A DNA stretch of 64,000 bases from Ornithodoros turicata (GCF_037126465.1 NW_026999406.1:558001-622000), one strand, 5' to 3'. Shown: positions 24,840-37,741, numbered from the stretch's first letter. Made by a program: numbers and translations. The notes: a model not told the origin generated them from the letters alone.

Positions 24840-24977
24840 CTCATATCCCGATGCGGAGGCGCGTCGGGATATGTGGGTGCCGGTTGAGCCAATGACATTG
24901 CTGCAGATGCGGGTTGTGACCCCCGCGGGTGCGCTGCTGTTGCGGGTGAGAATTCTCATACCCGCACTCATCTCTAG
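24840..24977. repeat. Cluster of small perfect dyads
   Basis: CATATCCCGA and TCGGGATATG form 10-bp arms at the left. GCGGGTGAGAATTCTCATACCCGC is a near-perfect dyad near 24935-24965. They lie immediately upstream of the 1.5-kb direct repeat and could be its terminal region. Confidence 0.45.
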
Positions 24978-26440
24978 TCACAAGGTCTCTGGTCTCCTCT
25001 GAGGGCTGAAGCATTACGTTTCTCTTCGTCACAGGCGTTCGGATAACACGCGATAATGAACAGCATTCTGTGTGTGAATCGTTTGCTACACTTGCGCTGG
25101 CAGGTATAACATGTGAGCTGTACTTTTTCAATGAATGTATTCGTCTTCTGCTCGGCGGCTGTTCACAACAAGGAACCCAAGCACCAATCTCCGTGGCTAT
25201 GAGGCTTTTGCTGACGAGTTACGTGGGGCTCTAGCGATTCACCGCAACGTTATATTGATTGTATCGCCGTCACCGATGGAAAGTGTCTGGTGGTTGCCTG
25301 GTGTTGCAATTATATTTACGCCAGTTGCAGTTACACTGACGTATTGGCAATCTCACAAGAAAGCAAGTGCCTTGTGAAGTGCGACTGTGATATTTGGAAG
25401 CTTTAGAAGCTGTCCCCCGAATGATCGTAAAAGACTTGGTGGTCTAATGTTTGTTTTACTTTGTTTCAACTCCTGTTCTTCGTTAGATTTACTCTGCTTT
25501 TCCTGGTGTAGAGAAGCGACGGGACGGGTTAGCTGCATTTCCTTCCGTCGAAGGACTTATTGTTAGCCTAAGAATATGTTTCACGCAAGAATTTGTGTAT
25601 TTATAAGGTATTCAATGTTGAGCACGTCGTAAACCTGAACAGTTAGCATTAACAATTATGCCTACAGAAACTCAGCTGCAGCGTATTCTGTAAGAGTATT
25701 CAGCACAACGTTTTTATTTCTGATAACTGTTTGTTGTTTAACGCATTTATTGTTCAACCAGATTTCCAATACTATGTAATGCATCCATAACCCCGAGACT
25801 GGGCGACACAAACTAACGACACCAGCACTCCTGCTTTATTGCCACCTAATCCTATTGTGTTACATAAGCGTGAAGTAACCAGTTGAGGTACCTGGAAAGA
25901 AGCAAAAAGCCCCTATGGTCACGTAACATGCCCTCTATCTTGCAATTAAAAAAAGAGAAGTAATTGGTACTATTTCAAATGAATATGCCCTTTGATCTTC
26001 TGGCGGAAATCTCTTCTTCAATTTGCAACCTGGACAGAGAGCTGTGCAGGCTCCAACGAGGATGTGGGCCCACTGGAATGTGTGCCAAGGACGAGGGCAC
26101 CAGGCTCAAACAGCTAAATTATCGGCATTTAGCTCAAATAGTACGATAACTAAAATACATAAGCGCTAATAACTGAAACATCTACATATACACATTATAT
26201 GCTACACATATACATATGCAAATACAGGATGTATTCTATTTTCCACTGTCTCACAGCTCATCTAGCAACTGTATTGGCACTTACGTTACCAGCAAATAAG
26301 GGCTGAAATAGCTACACAGGCTTTACAGGACGCCGAGAGCCAGTTTAACTGGTTGAACGCAGCAGTACACCACTGATATGGTAATGGTTGGTAAGATTAT
26401 TTTTCGTAATGTAAAACAAAGGGCAGAGTTGTACCAGAAA
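24978..26440 (+). repeat. 1.5-kb dispersed repeat, copy A
   Basis: It aligns along its length with 61637-63190, for example TCACAAGGTCTCTGGTC, GTATCGCCGTCACC, GTACCTGGAAAGA and GTAAAACAAAGG, in the same orientation. There are indels and no intact ORF. It sits between the THAP and catalytic parts of the P-like pseudogene. Confidence 0.75.
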
Positions 26441-27184
26441 CAAAGTGCACCAAATGTAGGTTTTTTTTATTTTAGAGGTGAACTGCAGAGTACTTGCTGG
26501 AGTTTTTCTGACATGTTGCCCTGGTGAAGTACTTCAGCTGCCATACACATGGGCCGCCCTGGTTTGAGAGAAGAAAATTAATAACACAGTACGCAACTCC
26601 AGTTCTGGTGAATGCAAATGGATGTAATCCACCTGAGTAATGATTATAAGATAAGGAACAAAAGTCTGCACCTCTTCAAACTATCCTAGCTTATTCAGGT
26701 GTAAAGAAGAAAATGCCCCCTATATATCATATTTGCGCACATGATAAAGTAAACTGAAATGAAGTAACAAAGAAAAAGAAAGCTTGTGGACAATATACAG
26801 AGCCCGCATGGTAGGCAAGACAATGCTGCAAAGAGGAATCTGGAAGGAGGCTGCACAGCATTTGTCTACTCTGAATAGTGGGTTGCAGTGATCACGCTGA
26901 CTCACATCAAGGGTTAGAGGAAATTACCTGTAAAATGAAACAGATGAGTGAAGAGAAATGAACGGATACATATGTTTATTATATTACATAAATATTCTGT
27001 TGAAGTGTGGTTTCTAAGGTCATGCTAAACGAAGTCTATTTTTATCAACAGTGCACCACGTGAGTTTAGTGACGAGGTTTGGTAACTTCTATTTTGTCTT
27101 TGTTTTTTACTCTCCCTCTCTCTCCCTCATGTGTGCCGCAAGCGGCTGCAAGTTTCCAAGTCACGCAGATGACAATTAACCCAT
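26441..27184. other. No recognisable gene
   Basis: This is AT-leaning sequence with a TCTCCCTCTCTCTCCCTC patch at about 27110. No motif or repeat is assigned. Confidence 0.35.
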
Positions 27185-27600
27185 TTACGCAATCCTGAAA
27201 TCTGTGATGGCATCAGGACCACAGGGACTAAGATATCTTTGATAGCCCGAATAACGAAAAGTACTCACACTTTTGCGACGTTTAGGTGCATGTTCTTTTT
27301 CCTGTGTGGGCAGGTATTGTGATGGCACTACACCTTGATTCAAACGACACTGAGCTCGGTATCCAGTACATTGAAGAGATTCAGCGTCCCCGTCGTAATC
27401 GCAATCATGAAAATGTTCGCTACAAACACAAGCAGTCGATGGCACCGCACCGTCTTTTCATTCCGGCTATCCGATTGCTTCGTGGCATCAAAAGCTGTCC
27501 GTCTCGTCACTGAGAAGCATATGACATTGGATGTCCGCGAATATTGACGTGAATTTGGGCAACCAACCATCCAACATCGTCTGAGCATGTCGGAGAAAAA
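27185..27600 (-). pseudogene. THAP domain remnant
   Basis: One frame starts MLRRCWMVGCPNS, giving C-x4-C. In another frame, about 47 codons on, comes VCSEHFHDCD (C-x2-H-F), then GYRAQCRLNQGVVPSQYLP and APKRRK. The spacing and the final VVP box fit a THAP DNA-binding domain, but a frame change and stops separate its halves. It shares strand with the P-element-like transposase at 21.6-23.6 kb and most likely was its N-terminal exon. It could instead be an unrelated THAP gene fragment. Confidence 0.65.
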
Positions 27601-27700
27601 AAAACAAGATGCGAACGCGACCACCGCTCGGAAGCTTACGTCATGGCACTCCCGATGGACGCATACGCGCGATCCTACGGCGCATGCTTTTGGCGAGACC

Positions 27701-27725
27701 GCGACACATCACGGTGACGTGTCGC
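27701..27725. repeat. 25-bp near-perfect palindrome
   Basis: GCGACACATCAC, one central G, then GTGACGTGTCGC: 12-base arms with one mismatch. It lies about 100 bp upstream (minus strand) of the THAP remnant and could be a transposon-end or factor-binding dyad. Confidence 0.5.
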
Positions 27726-28754
27726 GAACCCGGTCGTGGTTCCGTCAAGGTCATAAGGAAGGAAACACAGGAGTGGCCGTTGCGAACAGATTTCCGTGAG
27801 ACCCCTCTGGCGGTCGTTCCTGTCAAAACCGCCATCAACCGTCCTGTCCACGTCGTGATCCTCTCTAAAGTTTCGTTTTAGCAACGCTTTGTTGCTCGCG
27901 CTGCTTTCTGTGCTTTTATGATTTTCGAAAGTCATTTACTCTTAAAATGTGAGCACCATTGCGGGAACAACGTTTTGTTAACGTGTTCTCACCGCGGTTG
28001 CGGCTGCCGTTCAAAAGAAATCAGCTCTGTCACGGGAATAACGTTTCACTCGTAAGTACGTACTTGATCGGATGTTTCGTACACCTGTCCGTGAGAGTCA
28101 TCTTGAATCGTTCCTTTGCAAACTGGCGCTGTGCTACAGCTGCAGATTCATTTGATTTCCTCCATTGTTGTACAAGTTTGATTACTGGCATGCTTTACCA
28201 CTTCAGGGACAAATAAATACACAAAACGTGGCCACGTCGCTGCCATGAATGATGTTTCTAGTCCTGCGTGCTTGTCCTGCAGACCGTCACCGGTCTTGTA
28301 GTAGAAGGGTAAACCGAGAGTATACTTCCGAACACATACAAATAAAACTGGACGCGCGGCGTTCATCACAATGCAGATATCTGAACTGACTGTACTGCAA
28401 GACAATCACGACTCCCGTCGTCTGCTTTGGCAGCTAGCCTGCGCCTGCTCTTGGGGTCACGTGAGCGGTCACATGGTAGACAGGAGCATCCCAGAATGCA
28501 GTGCGAAGCCGGCACGCCCGTCCCAATGGCAAAATGTTGGAAGGGCCGCTCCTGTATTTCCTTCCTCCATGGTCAAGCTGCCCGCTGTGTTTCCGCGCGG
28601 CCCTCGCCACGGCGCGGCGCCAGCTGTACTCCATCCGCCGCTCCGTTTAAATTCGCTCCTGAGAATACTCCTCGCATGACGAAGGTAACATTTTGGTTGT
28701 AGACTCAGAAGAATGTTCTGATGCAAACGAGAAAAAAATCATTTCATAGTCCCT
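27726..28754. other. Non-coding, GC-rich toward the right
   Basis: About 28430-28640 is CpG-rich (GCGCGGCCCTCGCCACGGCG). CATAGTCCCTTTAAGGGA at 28745 is a small dyad that recurs in related form at 39865-39880. No gene is supported. Confidence 0.35.
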
Positions 28755-31700
28755 TTAAGGGATCAGGAGAGTACGGTACCGATAGGTTGGCAGTGTGGGC
28801 AATGGAGAAGAATGTGTTCTAGATATTCTACAGCACTGCAGTGACCGCATTTCGGAGCCAACTTGTGTCAAGCGGTAACGCCACTGCGCAGTAAAAGCCA
28901 CATCGAGGCGCATTCGATGAACTAGTGCGGTATCATGACGAGAGATATGTCGAGGCATGCCGTAAGCGAGCGCTGGATTAACTCTGCTCAGCATGGCTGG
29001 AGGGAGAATGTCAGCGGTCCATTGGCAAGAAGCCAGGGGAGTCACGAGGCGTTGAACTACGGTACGACGATCTCCTCTCAGCACCGCAATACTCGTTCGT
29101 CTCCGAGACGAGAGAGCTGTTTCTGCGGCGCTATCGGCCTGTTCATTTCCTTCGACACCGCAATGGGCTGGAACCCATTGGAGAACAGGCATGTGCCCTG
29201 CTTCGTAGACAAGGTTGTAACCCATTAATACATCCATCACCAACGGTGCGGATGAGCCCCGGATGCCAGAATTTTGAATTGCTTGGAGCCCAGATGTAGA
29301 GTCAGTGAGCACCACCCATTTCCGAGGGGTAAAATCAACGATGTGCTGCAGAATGAATAGTATAGTATAGATTTCTGCAGCTGTTGACGAGGCTTGATGC
29401 GAAAGGCGACGTCCTTTCACTATGCCTTCGGATGCCTGGCGGACTTGTCATGTCGAGATGCCATCGGTGTACGCTGCGGGAGAGGTAGAATACTTCGCGT
29501 CCACCAGAGCATAGAAATGGGCTCGCCGGACTTGAGTGGAAACTTGATCTCTTAGTTCCTGGAGCTCTGGAAGACGTACAAATGTTGGTGGCACAGGCAG
29601 AGACCAGGGGCGTCCGGCGGTGAAACGTCCTTACCTATGAAACCAGTGAGAGCCCGGCGTGTGTCCTCTACGCTACGCGATGGAAATCAGCTTCAGGACG
29701 GTATCGAATTTTCCCGAGAGTTGAGTGACGGGGAATGTTCGCAGGCAAACATAGCAAATGCGTTGCCGTTTCACGCTCACAGAGTACCTCCACCGAGAGT
29801 TCGCCAGCTCCAGCAAGGACTTGCCGTGTTTCAGTCATTCTTGAAAGTGCAAGGCAAGGCTCCGAAATGTATTTAATGACGCTGTGAAAATCCTGTGCAA
29901 GGTTGCAAGGCTGTAAAGCACAGTCGCCCTCACAAAACGCGCGTGAACGGCTAGAAAGGACCGCTGATCACAGCCCCATCCTAAGTGAGAAAGATGTTGA
30001 GTTACAGGAAGCCATCGCTGCGCTTTGGCTTCAATTTACTTAATGTGGCGAGCCTAGCGCAGGTTCGAGTCCATGACCACACCACGGAAGCGATGGGAAC
30101 GTACAGGCTCGAGCTTATTTGCACCAACCCAAAGAAGGAAATTTCTCATAACCTTGCGAGTGAAAGGGAGCTCGACGCACTTTTCGGACGACAGGTCCAT
30201 TTCGAGTCGCGTGAGGTACAGATGGATATTATTTAAGGCTAGCTACAAATGGTGCTGAATGGCTAGTCGTGACCTGCTTATGCATGTTGCTTCCTTGGGG
30301 TACACCTTGATGGACAGGATGCTTTGGGCTGTGGCCATGGGATGTGCGGACAGCGACAGTGCGGTCCGTAAGGAAATCGCGGAGCCAGCTGAAGGCGAGC
30401 AGCACACAAATGCGCGAGAAGGTATCATAGATAGGCGCGCTTGATGTCTAGGACAACTGATACAATGATCTGCCGATGTGCACGAGCATGTTGGACTGTA
30501 GCAACGAGATCGAGAACTGGATCCATCGAGCTTCGCTGGCGACGAAAGCATGACATTTCGTGAGGGAACGCGCCTTGCTCTTCGAGCCACAAGTCGAGAC
30601 GATGCAAAGTCATTCTTTCCATCAGTTTTCCTACACAGCTTGTCAGGCACTCAGGGCGAAAAGAGCACAGGGCATTTGGGGGTTTGCCTGGTTTCAGGAT
30701 GGGAACAACTAATGCCCCCTTTCAGGTAGATGCTAGGGATCCCTGTTGCCACGACGTATTATAAACATGAAGGAGGGCTGGGAGTGACCGGTCGTCAGGG
30801 TTTCGCAGTGCGACAAAAGTGATTTTATCTGGTCATGTGGATGAGCCCACATTCACAAGTTTCAACGGTGTCTTCAGCTCGATTATACTAAAGTAGTGGT
30901 CAAAAACCTCCGGTGGATGGGCCAGTCGTGGTAAATTTCGGCAGTCAAGCTCTGGACAAAACTGCTGTGCACTGCAGCCGTCGGTGTCGTTAGTACGACG
31001 GGGAAATCTGTCGCTAGCTTGTTTTCGTCTACACCCTTAACGATAGCCAATGCCACTTTTGTGGGGGCATATCCTCCAGAGCTGGAATCGGCATCCAGAT
31101 CTTTGTGGCTGTGTCAAACGGTGAAAGGTGTTGACAGAACTTACGCCAACGCTTCCTATCTTCTTTCTTAAGTTAGTTTCTTTCTCAGTTATCTTAAGTT
31201 CTCGTGTTACCTTAGCTTTCACCTGGCGGTACGCTACGATGTCAGGAAGTTGTCCCGTTCGACGAGCCGTTCTTTCTGCTCAGCGATGTGATGCCCTAAG
31301 GTGGTTAATTGCTGGAGAATGACCGAAGTGACCTGTTACCCTTTTAGACAGGACCACCGCGTCCTGAATGGCGCAAAGAATGGCTCGCGAGAGAGCCTCT
31401 TGGGACATACCGGTGTGCACAGATGTTCACAGGCCGTCCCGAAAGAGTCTCCAGTTGGTGAAAGTAATCAGTCCAGTAGTGGGCGTGAGAAGCAGTCTAT
31501 CGTGCGAAATATATAGAGGAAAGTGGTCACTACCACGGGTGTCGACAACGGTAGCGCACGGCAAGTGGTGAGTTATGTCCGCTGTGCACCACGAAAGATC
31601 CAGTACATCGAGTGACGTTGGTGTTCGCATAGAAATTGGCTGTCGGTTGTTAAAGGCACATGTGAGCATACTCCATTGCTTTGAACAACCGCCTTCCCCA

Positions 31701-32130
31701 TCCGCCCGTCCTACGACTTCCCTGGGCCAGGTGATGAGCATTGAAGTCACCAAGCACGAGAGCTGGGGATTCCAGTGAATTGAATAAGCGTCCGAGGCCA
31801 GTCCGCGGAACCTGTCCTGCGGGACGTAGATAGATGCTGACGACTGTTAACAGCATGTGCCCAAGGCGGATCTTGCAGGTGACATGATAATAAGAGCGAT
31901 GACAAACTGACTCTATGAGTGCACCAACGCGGTCCTAACCAACGTTTAGCGCTGTTCGACTCTCAGAGGATTGATGAGATCGATAGATTGTATATCCATT
32001 AACGCGGTGCGCAGCATCCATGCCATGTTCGCATAAAGCTATGAAAGGGAACTTGTACTGTCGTAGATTAATTTAAAATCTGGTAGCTTCTTACGTAGGC
32101 TGCGAGGATTCCACTGTATCGCTATGGCCT
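28755..32130 (-). pseudogene. I-type LINE (endonuclease, RT, RNase H), broken
   Basis: Reading on the minus strand, the endonuclease starts near 32130 with IQWNPRSLRKKLPDF and continues with ALCEHGMDAAHRVNGYTIYR, LTVVSIYLRPAG, the catalytic LVLGDFNAHH (31760) and SDHFPLYIS (31500). RT remnants at 30650-30425 include FRRQRSSMDPVLDLVATVQ and SVVLDIKRAY, the first catalytic Asp block. RNase H at 29420-28755 has SSTAAEIYTILFILQ, VLTDSTSGLQAI and WVPAHCGVEGNEQADSAAE. This endonuclease, RT and RNase H order defines the I-like LINE group. Several frame shifts break it, and ORF1 is not visible. Its 5' side abuts the tail of the next LINE. Confidence 0.85.
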
Positions 32131-32266
32131 TTGTATACAATTCCAACATGCTGAGTTAAACATAACGCCTCCAATGCCAGAATTCCTTGAAACTCTTGAA
32201 ATTACTTGAAACCTTGAAGTTGTGACGCATCAGGAAATGCAGGGACAATTCACTTGACTGCCCCGA

Positions 32267-32267
<1 letters not shown>

Positions 32268-32309
<42 letters not shown>
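32268..32309 (-). repeat. (ATT)n tail of the CR1/Jockey-type LINE
   Basis: About fourteen ATT (plus strand TAA) triplets mark the 3' end of the LINE read from 33991 down. Confidence 0.75.
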
Positions 32310-32470
32310 ATACACACACATATATATACATACATATACAGATTGGGCGAAACATAACATAACATATTCAGGAAGAGGAACGTAACAGGAAGATATTCAC
32401 ACTGATACATACAGTACAGACTTAGAGATATACAGTACATAGCACAAAAAGGGGAGAAAACTGTACAACT

Positions 32471-33991
32471 TCACGTGTTACTGAGTGAACGCAAGAGGAG
32501 AGTTTTAAAAATGTTTGAATGGGAGTTAAAGATATCAACAGAAGGGTGAATTGCGTTTGTCATTTGTTGAACACGTACGATCGGATTTGCAGGCATGTGG
32601 TGGGATAAGTACAATATATTCGTGTGTCGGGTTACGTTGACAGGTACGGCGATATGAAGCTGATGTAATAAAGATGGTGTATCGAGAAAACTGTGTAAGA
32701 TCTTATAACAGAGCATAATATCATGAAAACGGCGTCGCGTTGAGAGTGGTTGGAGGTTGAGAAATCACATTATCTCACTATAGACATACATTCTGAAGTG
32801 AGGGATTTTTCTCAAAAATACGCTATGTACAATGTGTAGAAATTTCTTCTGGACAGATTCAATCCGTGACGAGTCAGTGCAGGAAAGGGAGTTCCACACT
32901 GGAGACGCGTATTCCAGTCGCGGTAAAATTAAGGAACGATAGAGGTGAAGAAATACAGAGTCTGTGGAAAAGATTTTGCATGTATATGTGAGCAAGCCAA
33001 GACTTTTGAGAGCTGAAGAGCGTACGTAAGAGACATGATTATGAAAACGCAGCTGGGAGTCGAAAACGACCCCCAAATCCTTCAGTACATCGACACGCTT
33101 GATGGCATCGGAACACATGTATGTATTGCGTATAATGTTAGTTTTTCTTGAGTAAGTCACATGTTTCGTCTTCGATGGATTAATAGTCATCCCATTTTTA
33201 GAGCACCATTCAACCACAGAGGAAACGTCAGTTTGTAGCTTATGAACGTCATTTGGGTCGTGGATAACTTTAAATATCTTCACGTCATCGGCGTACTGAA
33301 GAACATGAGAATGACGAATATGCCCAGCTAAGTCATCAATAAAGACATTGAAAAGGAGCGGCCCCAAAATTGAGCCTTGAGGAACACCTGAAGGAGGAAA
33401 GTAAGGAGAAGAAAAGGCATCTGGCACCTTTACGATACAGCATCTGCTACTCAGAAACGAAAAGAAGAAAGCAATGAGGGCGTTTCCGAGACCAGCCTTA
33501 TGAAGTTTGTGAAGTAAAATAGTATGGTCCATCATGTCAAATGCTTTTGAAATGTCGAAATAAATTGAATCTACTTGTCCTCGTGCTGAGACACAAGGAG
33601 CCACAACGGACATAAACGATGCAAGATTGGTGACAGTGGATCTGCCTGGCATGAAACCATGTTGTTGCTCACATATCTGCGACTTGAGAAAAGAAAACGT
33701 GCGATCATAGATTACCTGCTCAAACACCTTTGAAAACGCGCACAGCAGACTGACAGGACGATAGTTTGACACATTTGAAGGATCGCCGGAATTGTGGACT
33801 GGTACGACAAGCGAAGTTTTCCAGCAGGTGGGGAACACAGAGGCACGTAGAGACAGGTTGAATACATGAAGCAGGACTGGTGCAAAGAGGTCAGCGTAGA
33901 CTTTAACGAATACTGCAGGAATTTTGTCGACCCCTAGGGTCAAAGTAGGTTTCAGCTTCCGAATAGCTGCGATGACCTCCTCGTGGGGCAT
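32471..33991 (-). pseudogene. CR1/Jockey-type LINE reverse transcriptase, one internal stop
   Basis: A single frame of about 507 codons covers the RT and C-terminal region and is broken only by TGA at 32765-32767. It shows the entry motif GVDKIPAVFVKVYADLFAPV, then NYRPVSLLCAFSKVFEQVIY, the first catalytic Asp in IYFDISKAFDMMDH, SGVPQGSILGPLLFNVFIDD and LQYADDVKIF with the catalytic DD, followed by the thumb. After the TGA the frame continues with the DIMLCYKILHSF block usual for this group's C-terminus. The endonuclease and ORF1 are missing: the copy begins abruptly at an (ATT)n run at 33990. A 3' UTR of about 160 bases leads to an (ATT)n tail. Near-intactness suggests a young insertion. Confidence 0.85.
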
Positions 33992-34150
33992 AATAAATAA
34001 TAATAATAATAATAATAATAATGTTTTATTGGTGCCAAAGAACGGTCATGACGACCCAAATGTTGGCGTAGAGTGCACTACAAACAGACACAATATACAT
34101 AGAAATACAATAATACAATATGGGAATACAGACAGTATGCACTAACAAGA
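33990..34150 (-). mobile_element. 3' tail of a second LINE ending in (ATT)n
   Basis: On the minus strand TTGGGTCGTCATGACCG and CACCAATAAAACATT lead into about ten ATT triplets (33990-34022). This is a poly(A)-type signal followed by a LINE-like tail. The next LINE begins exactly at this run. Confidence 0.5.
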
Positions 34151-36540
34151 CACGATCTATGCAATCAAAAAAAAAACCACAAAGAAGAGTGTCAGAGAAG
34201 GCAGAGCTTGCATGGTTGATGGTGTTAACTGTCTCATCATGCCTGCCGGTTCTGTCACACTGGCGTAAGTGCGTGTGATCTGCCTTGATGGACTAGGGGG
34301 TGTTGTGTAGCTGCCTCTGATGGGCTCGGCTAACAATCCAAATACTTTAAATAACATTTTTAGGATTTGTCTGACAACATGTTTGCTGATTTCCATTTGA
34401 TGCTTCAATATTCTTGTCTTGTTGTTCCCTGAACCAATGGCAGTCATGTTAGTACCTTCTTCACGACTATCCTTTGTAGCATCATAGAGTAGTTTTCCTT
34501 TCCCATTTTTTGTTTTGGTTTGTGTTTATGTAGACATTTATTTTGCACATACAGTCAACCGTCGATTAATGGTTCGTGCTCCTGGAAAATTATCCATACA
34601 TCGACTGAAATGAGCAAGGAAATGTGTCTTCTCACCATTAGATAAATCGAGGGAATTCGTAAATTGAAGTTCAACTGCATTTATTTTCTGTCTAAAATAC
34701 TTATTTTGTTACTAAAGCACCAGTTGTAGCTGAGCTGGGGGGCGCGCCCACAGCAAGCATCACTTTTGCCGCTTTTTTGCAGATATATATTTTGCATATA
34801 TCATTGTCAGCGACAGCTGAGCTGAGTACCAATGAAATCATACCCTTGCTACCTGTAGCAATATGTATAGAGTCAAAATGCAAATAAAAGTAAATTGACT
34901 AATTTTCCAACATACGGTGGGAGTGCGTGTATGTGAAGTAAAAAGGGTACCACTCCCTGAATGTGTAAGTGTTAAGTGCCTGCGTCTGGCGTGGGAGTTC
35001 CTTCTATGTACACAGTTTTTCACACTTGGTAATAAAATTCATATATGTCACAGCAGAGCAGTCATGCAAATGTGGACTCGAGCTGCTTAATCGGGGGCAT
35101 ATGAGGTAACAGAAGGGCATAATTTATTATGTTATTTGGCATCATTTAATTAATTTATTTGTTTTATGCTGAGAAATGAAATGGGAAAAATATGAGAAAC
35201 TATTGGGAAAGGATATCATGTCAGAGTCATCATTTCAGGTGTGGAGGGAGTTCTGCTCACCTTCAAGGATTTTGCACTTTCAATATTGCTTTCTAGCAAC
35301 TTCCCATTGGTTGCACATAGGGGGGTAGGAGTAAGAAAGCAGATAAAGAGATCGTCTGCATTTGTGTATTTACAGGAATGCAGACCACTGAACCAAGCTG
35401 AAACTCTCAGAAATTTCCCTTGCTTTGAGCTATTCACATTTACGCTAGTTTAATGTATTATTAAATTTATCATCGTGTCACACTCTCAACGAATCTATGA
35501 ATTGTGTTAGTAGAGAGGTGTGGAAAAGACGACTGTTGGACTGCAGCTGTTGGAAACTTCACGAGCCTTGCGTCTTATTTATGCCGTCGTACACTCACCA
35601 CAATTCCGCCACAAACACACACCATATTTCGTAGGTGCTACAGACATGACGGATATCATGAATAACTGTTCTGTATTCAGAACATTCTTCACACGAGCTG
35701 ATCGCGCAACAGCATCAACGTTGGAAGATCACCTGTGAACCCGTATCGGCAGTCGGCTAGATTATTTCAATGTAGCAGGCGTAGTACACGTATCACAACA
35801 TAGAGTATTCACCGTATTCACAATAGACGTCATTATACAGCAAACTACACACACTGCGGAGATGAGAGCCCAGTTGTATAGCACCGATACTGAGGCTCGA
35901 TGTGTTGATGTTGCTTATCATCGCACCAGCAGCACGTCGCTACATGTTTACACTAGCAATCTGTGCCATAGAAAGACTGACCGGGACACGAAACTGTTGC
36001 ACGGATGACTGTAATATCTAAGCATTTTCAAAGCGGTAGGTTGATGCGCTGTCATTTTCTTTGGCACACAGAGGCGTCGGAAGTCCTTCACGGCAGGGGA
36101 GGGGGGGGGGCGAGCCCTAACATAACATAACCTAGAGGAGAGTACTACGGTGCATGGAATTAATGTAGGAGTGCGGCAAATACGAAAGTTGGAGCAATTG
36201 ACACGCTCATTAGAAATCATTCGTGGAAGCACTCCGATGACGGAAAGCAAGTGGGTCAGGCGGCGCGGTATTTCCCCAAAAACTTTTGTTTGATGCAGGC
36301 AAAAGTTCAGTCGTGCCTGGCATAGCAGTACCCAAACCCCGTGGACACGTGTAGATGTTGTCATCACCACAGACCACTGTAAAACTTGCACCTTCGAGCG
36401 GGCTACGTAAAGTTTAGGATTCCGCACGACAGACTTTAGAGGTGGTGCCTTGAAGCCAGCTATCGAAGGTGGTTCGTCTTCTCGAAGTGCTTTGATTTCG
36501 TCCTACAAACAGAGAAAGGGATAGTGCCTATCATATTCAA
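34151..36540. other. No supported gene
   Basis: Short ORFs only. ACAGTCAACCGTCGATTAATGG near 34551 looks a little like a pogo/Tigger-type end, but no partner was seen. G-run GGGGAGGGGGGGGGG at about 36095-36111. CATAACATAACCTAG follows it. Confidence 0.35.
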
Positions 36541-36700
36541 TCCCGATCGAAAAAATACATCAGAGCCAATCCTAATAGAACCATTAGGCTAATAGCCATA
36601 TTGTAATTTTGGACATCTCTAATAGGACTAACGGTTTAGCGGTCTGATGGGACCATTAGGACCTAAGGGTCTAATAGCCTGTTGGGAGCTCCACGAAAAG
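36540..36700. repeat. Degenerate ACCATTAGG-type tandem repeat
   Basis: Recurring words such as AGAACCATTAGGCTAATAG, GGACCATTAGGACC and GGTCTAATAGCC at spacings of 20-40 bp. A related array in opposite sense lies at 39190-39480. Confidence 0.45.
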
Positions 36701-37104
36701 TAAAAAAGTAACAAAAAATATTTATTTCTGTCTTTTTTTCCGACTCCTGTCATGACAGAATTTAATTTTCCTTGCTTCAAATCTTTCATAAAGAACTGTT
36801 GTTCTGAGAACACGTCTGTGTTTCGTACTCATGTTGGTTTAGACATTCTATAGATCCATCGAGAATCGATCTTCCCCAGTGGAATCGAGCGTTTTTTTTT
36901 CTCTCTCTCTCTCGCAACACTCCATTCCATTAGGGAATTCCGTCTAGACTAGGAAAATTTTTCAAAAACTGCCGACACGCGACGTCGGCGGATATACGGA
37001 AAGCCACGTCCACCTATGAAGCTCCCAGTCGTTTTACGGATGCTTATGGTACTTTTATACTAAATGGTTAACAATTGGGCTGTTCGGCATTTCATACTTG
37101 AAAT
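36701..37104. other. No recognisable gene
   Basis: Contains a T9(CT)n stretch at about 36890-36915; otherwise nothing is assigned. Confidence 0.35.
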
Positions 37105-37487
37105 GCGATAAAAACCTCGTGCCGGGAAACAAACAAATGGACGACACAACAAACAGCAGAGACCGACAAACAGGATTTTTATTGACAGATCTGCCTCTTC
37201 GATAACCTGAGTCTGCAACGCCCTCTTCTGCAAGGTTACCCTTTTACACCCTCACGCCTGCCTGTGGCTTTATCTTTTCGAAAGTACAAGACTTAAAAGT
37301 TGGTAGCAGGAAGGACTCTTGATAAGTACTGTGCTTGCGAAAATATAGTTAATATGCAGGCTTACCGGTGTAAAAGGGTAACCTTGCAGAAGATGGATTT
37401 GCTGGCTCAGGTTATTTAAGAACGAGGTCTGCCAATAAAAATGTTGTTCGTCAGTCTGTGCCCCGTCAGACACGGGGTTTTTATCGC
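37105..37487. repeat. Foldback element with about 125-bp arms
   Basis: The outer ends GCGATAAAAACC (37105) and its complement (to 37487) pair, and the inner arms are well conserved (37171-37250 with 37367-37447), for example TCTGCAAGGTTACCCTTTTA against its complement. The spacer is about 115 bp. No ORF. Confidence 0.75.
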
Positions 37488-37741
37488 CTTTAATACCTAT
37501 AGGCTGCGAGTGTCGGGCGATGCTCAATCGTCGAAGGGGTCGCGGGGGTTGCGCGATGCTCAATCGTCAAACGCTGGGGCGTTCGCAGCTTGAGTCTCTG
37601 AGAGCTGATTGGTTTTAGGGAAGTTTTGTGGGGTCACATATCAAAAGCGACTTCATCTTTAAGAAACATTAGAATATTCCGAGTCATAATGAGTAAGACG
37701 GCATAAAAAAATTAGTAGCCTGATGGTCGGAGGTCTATCGA

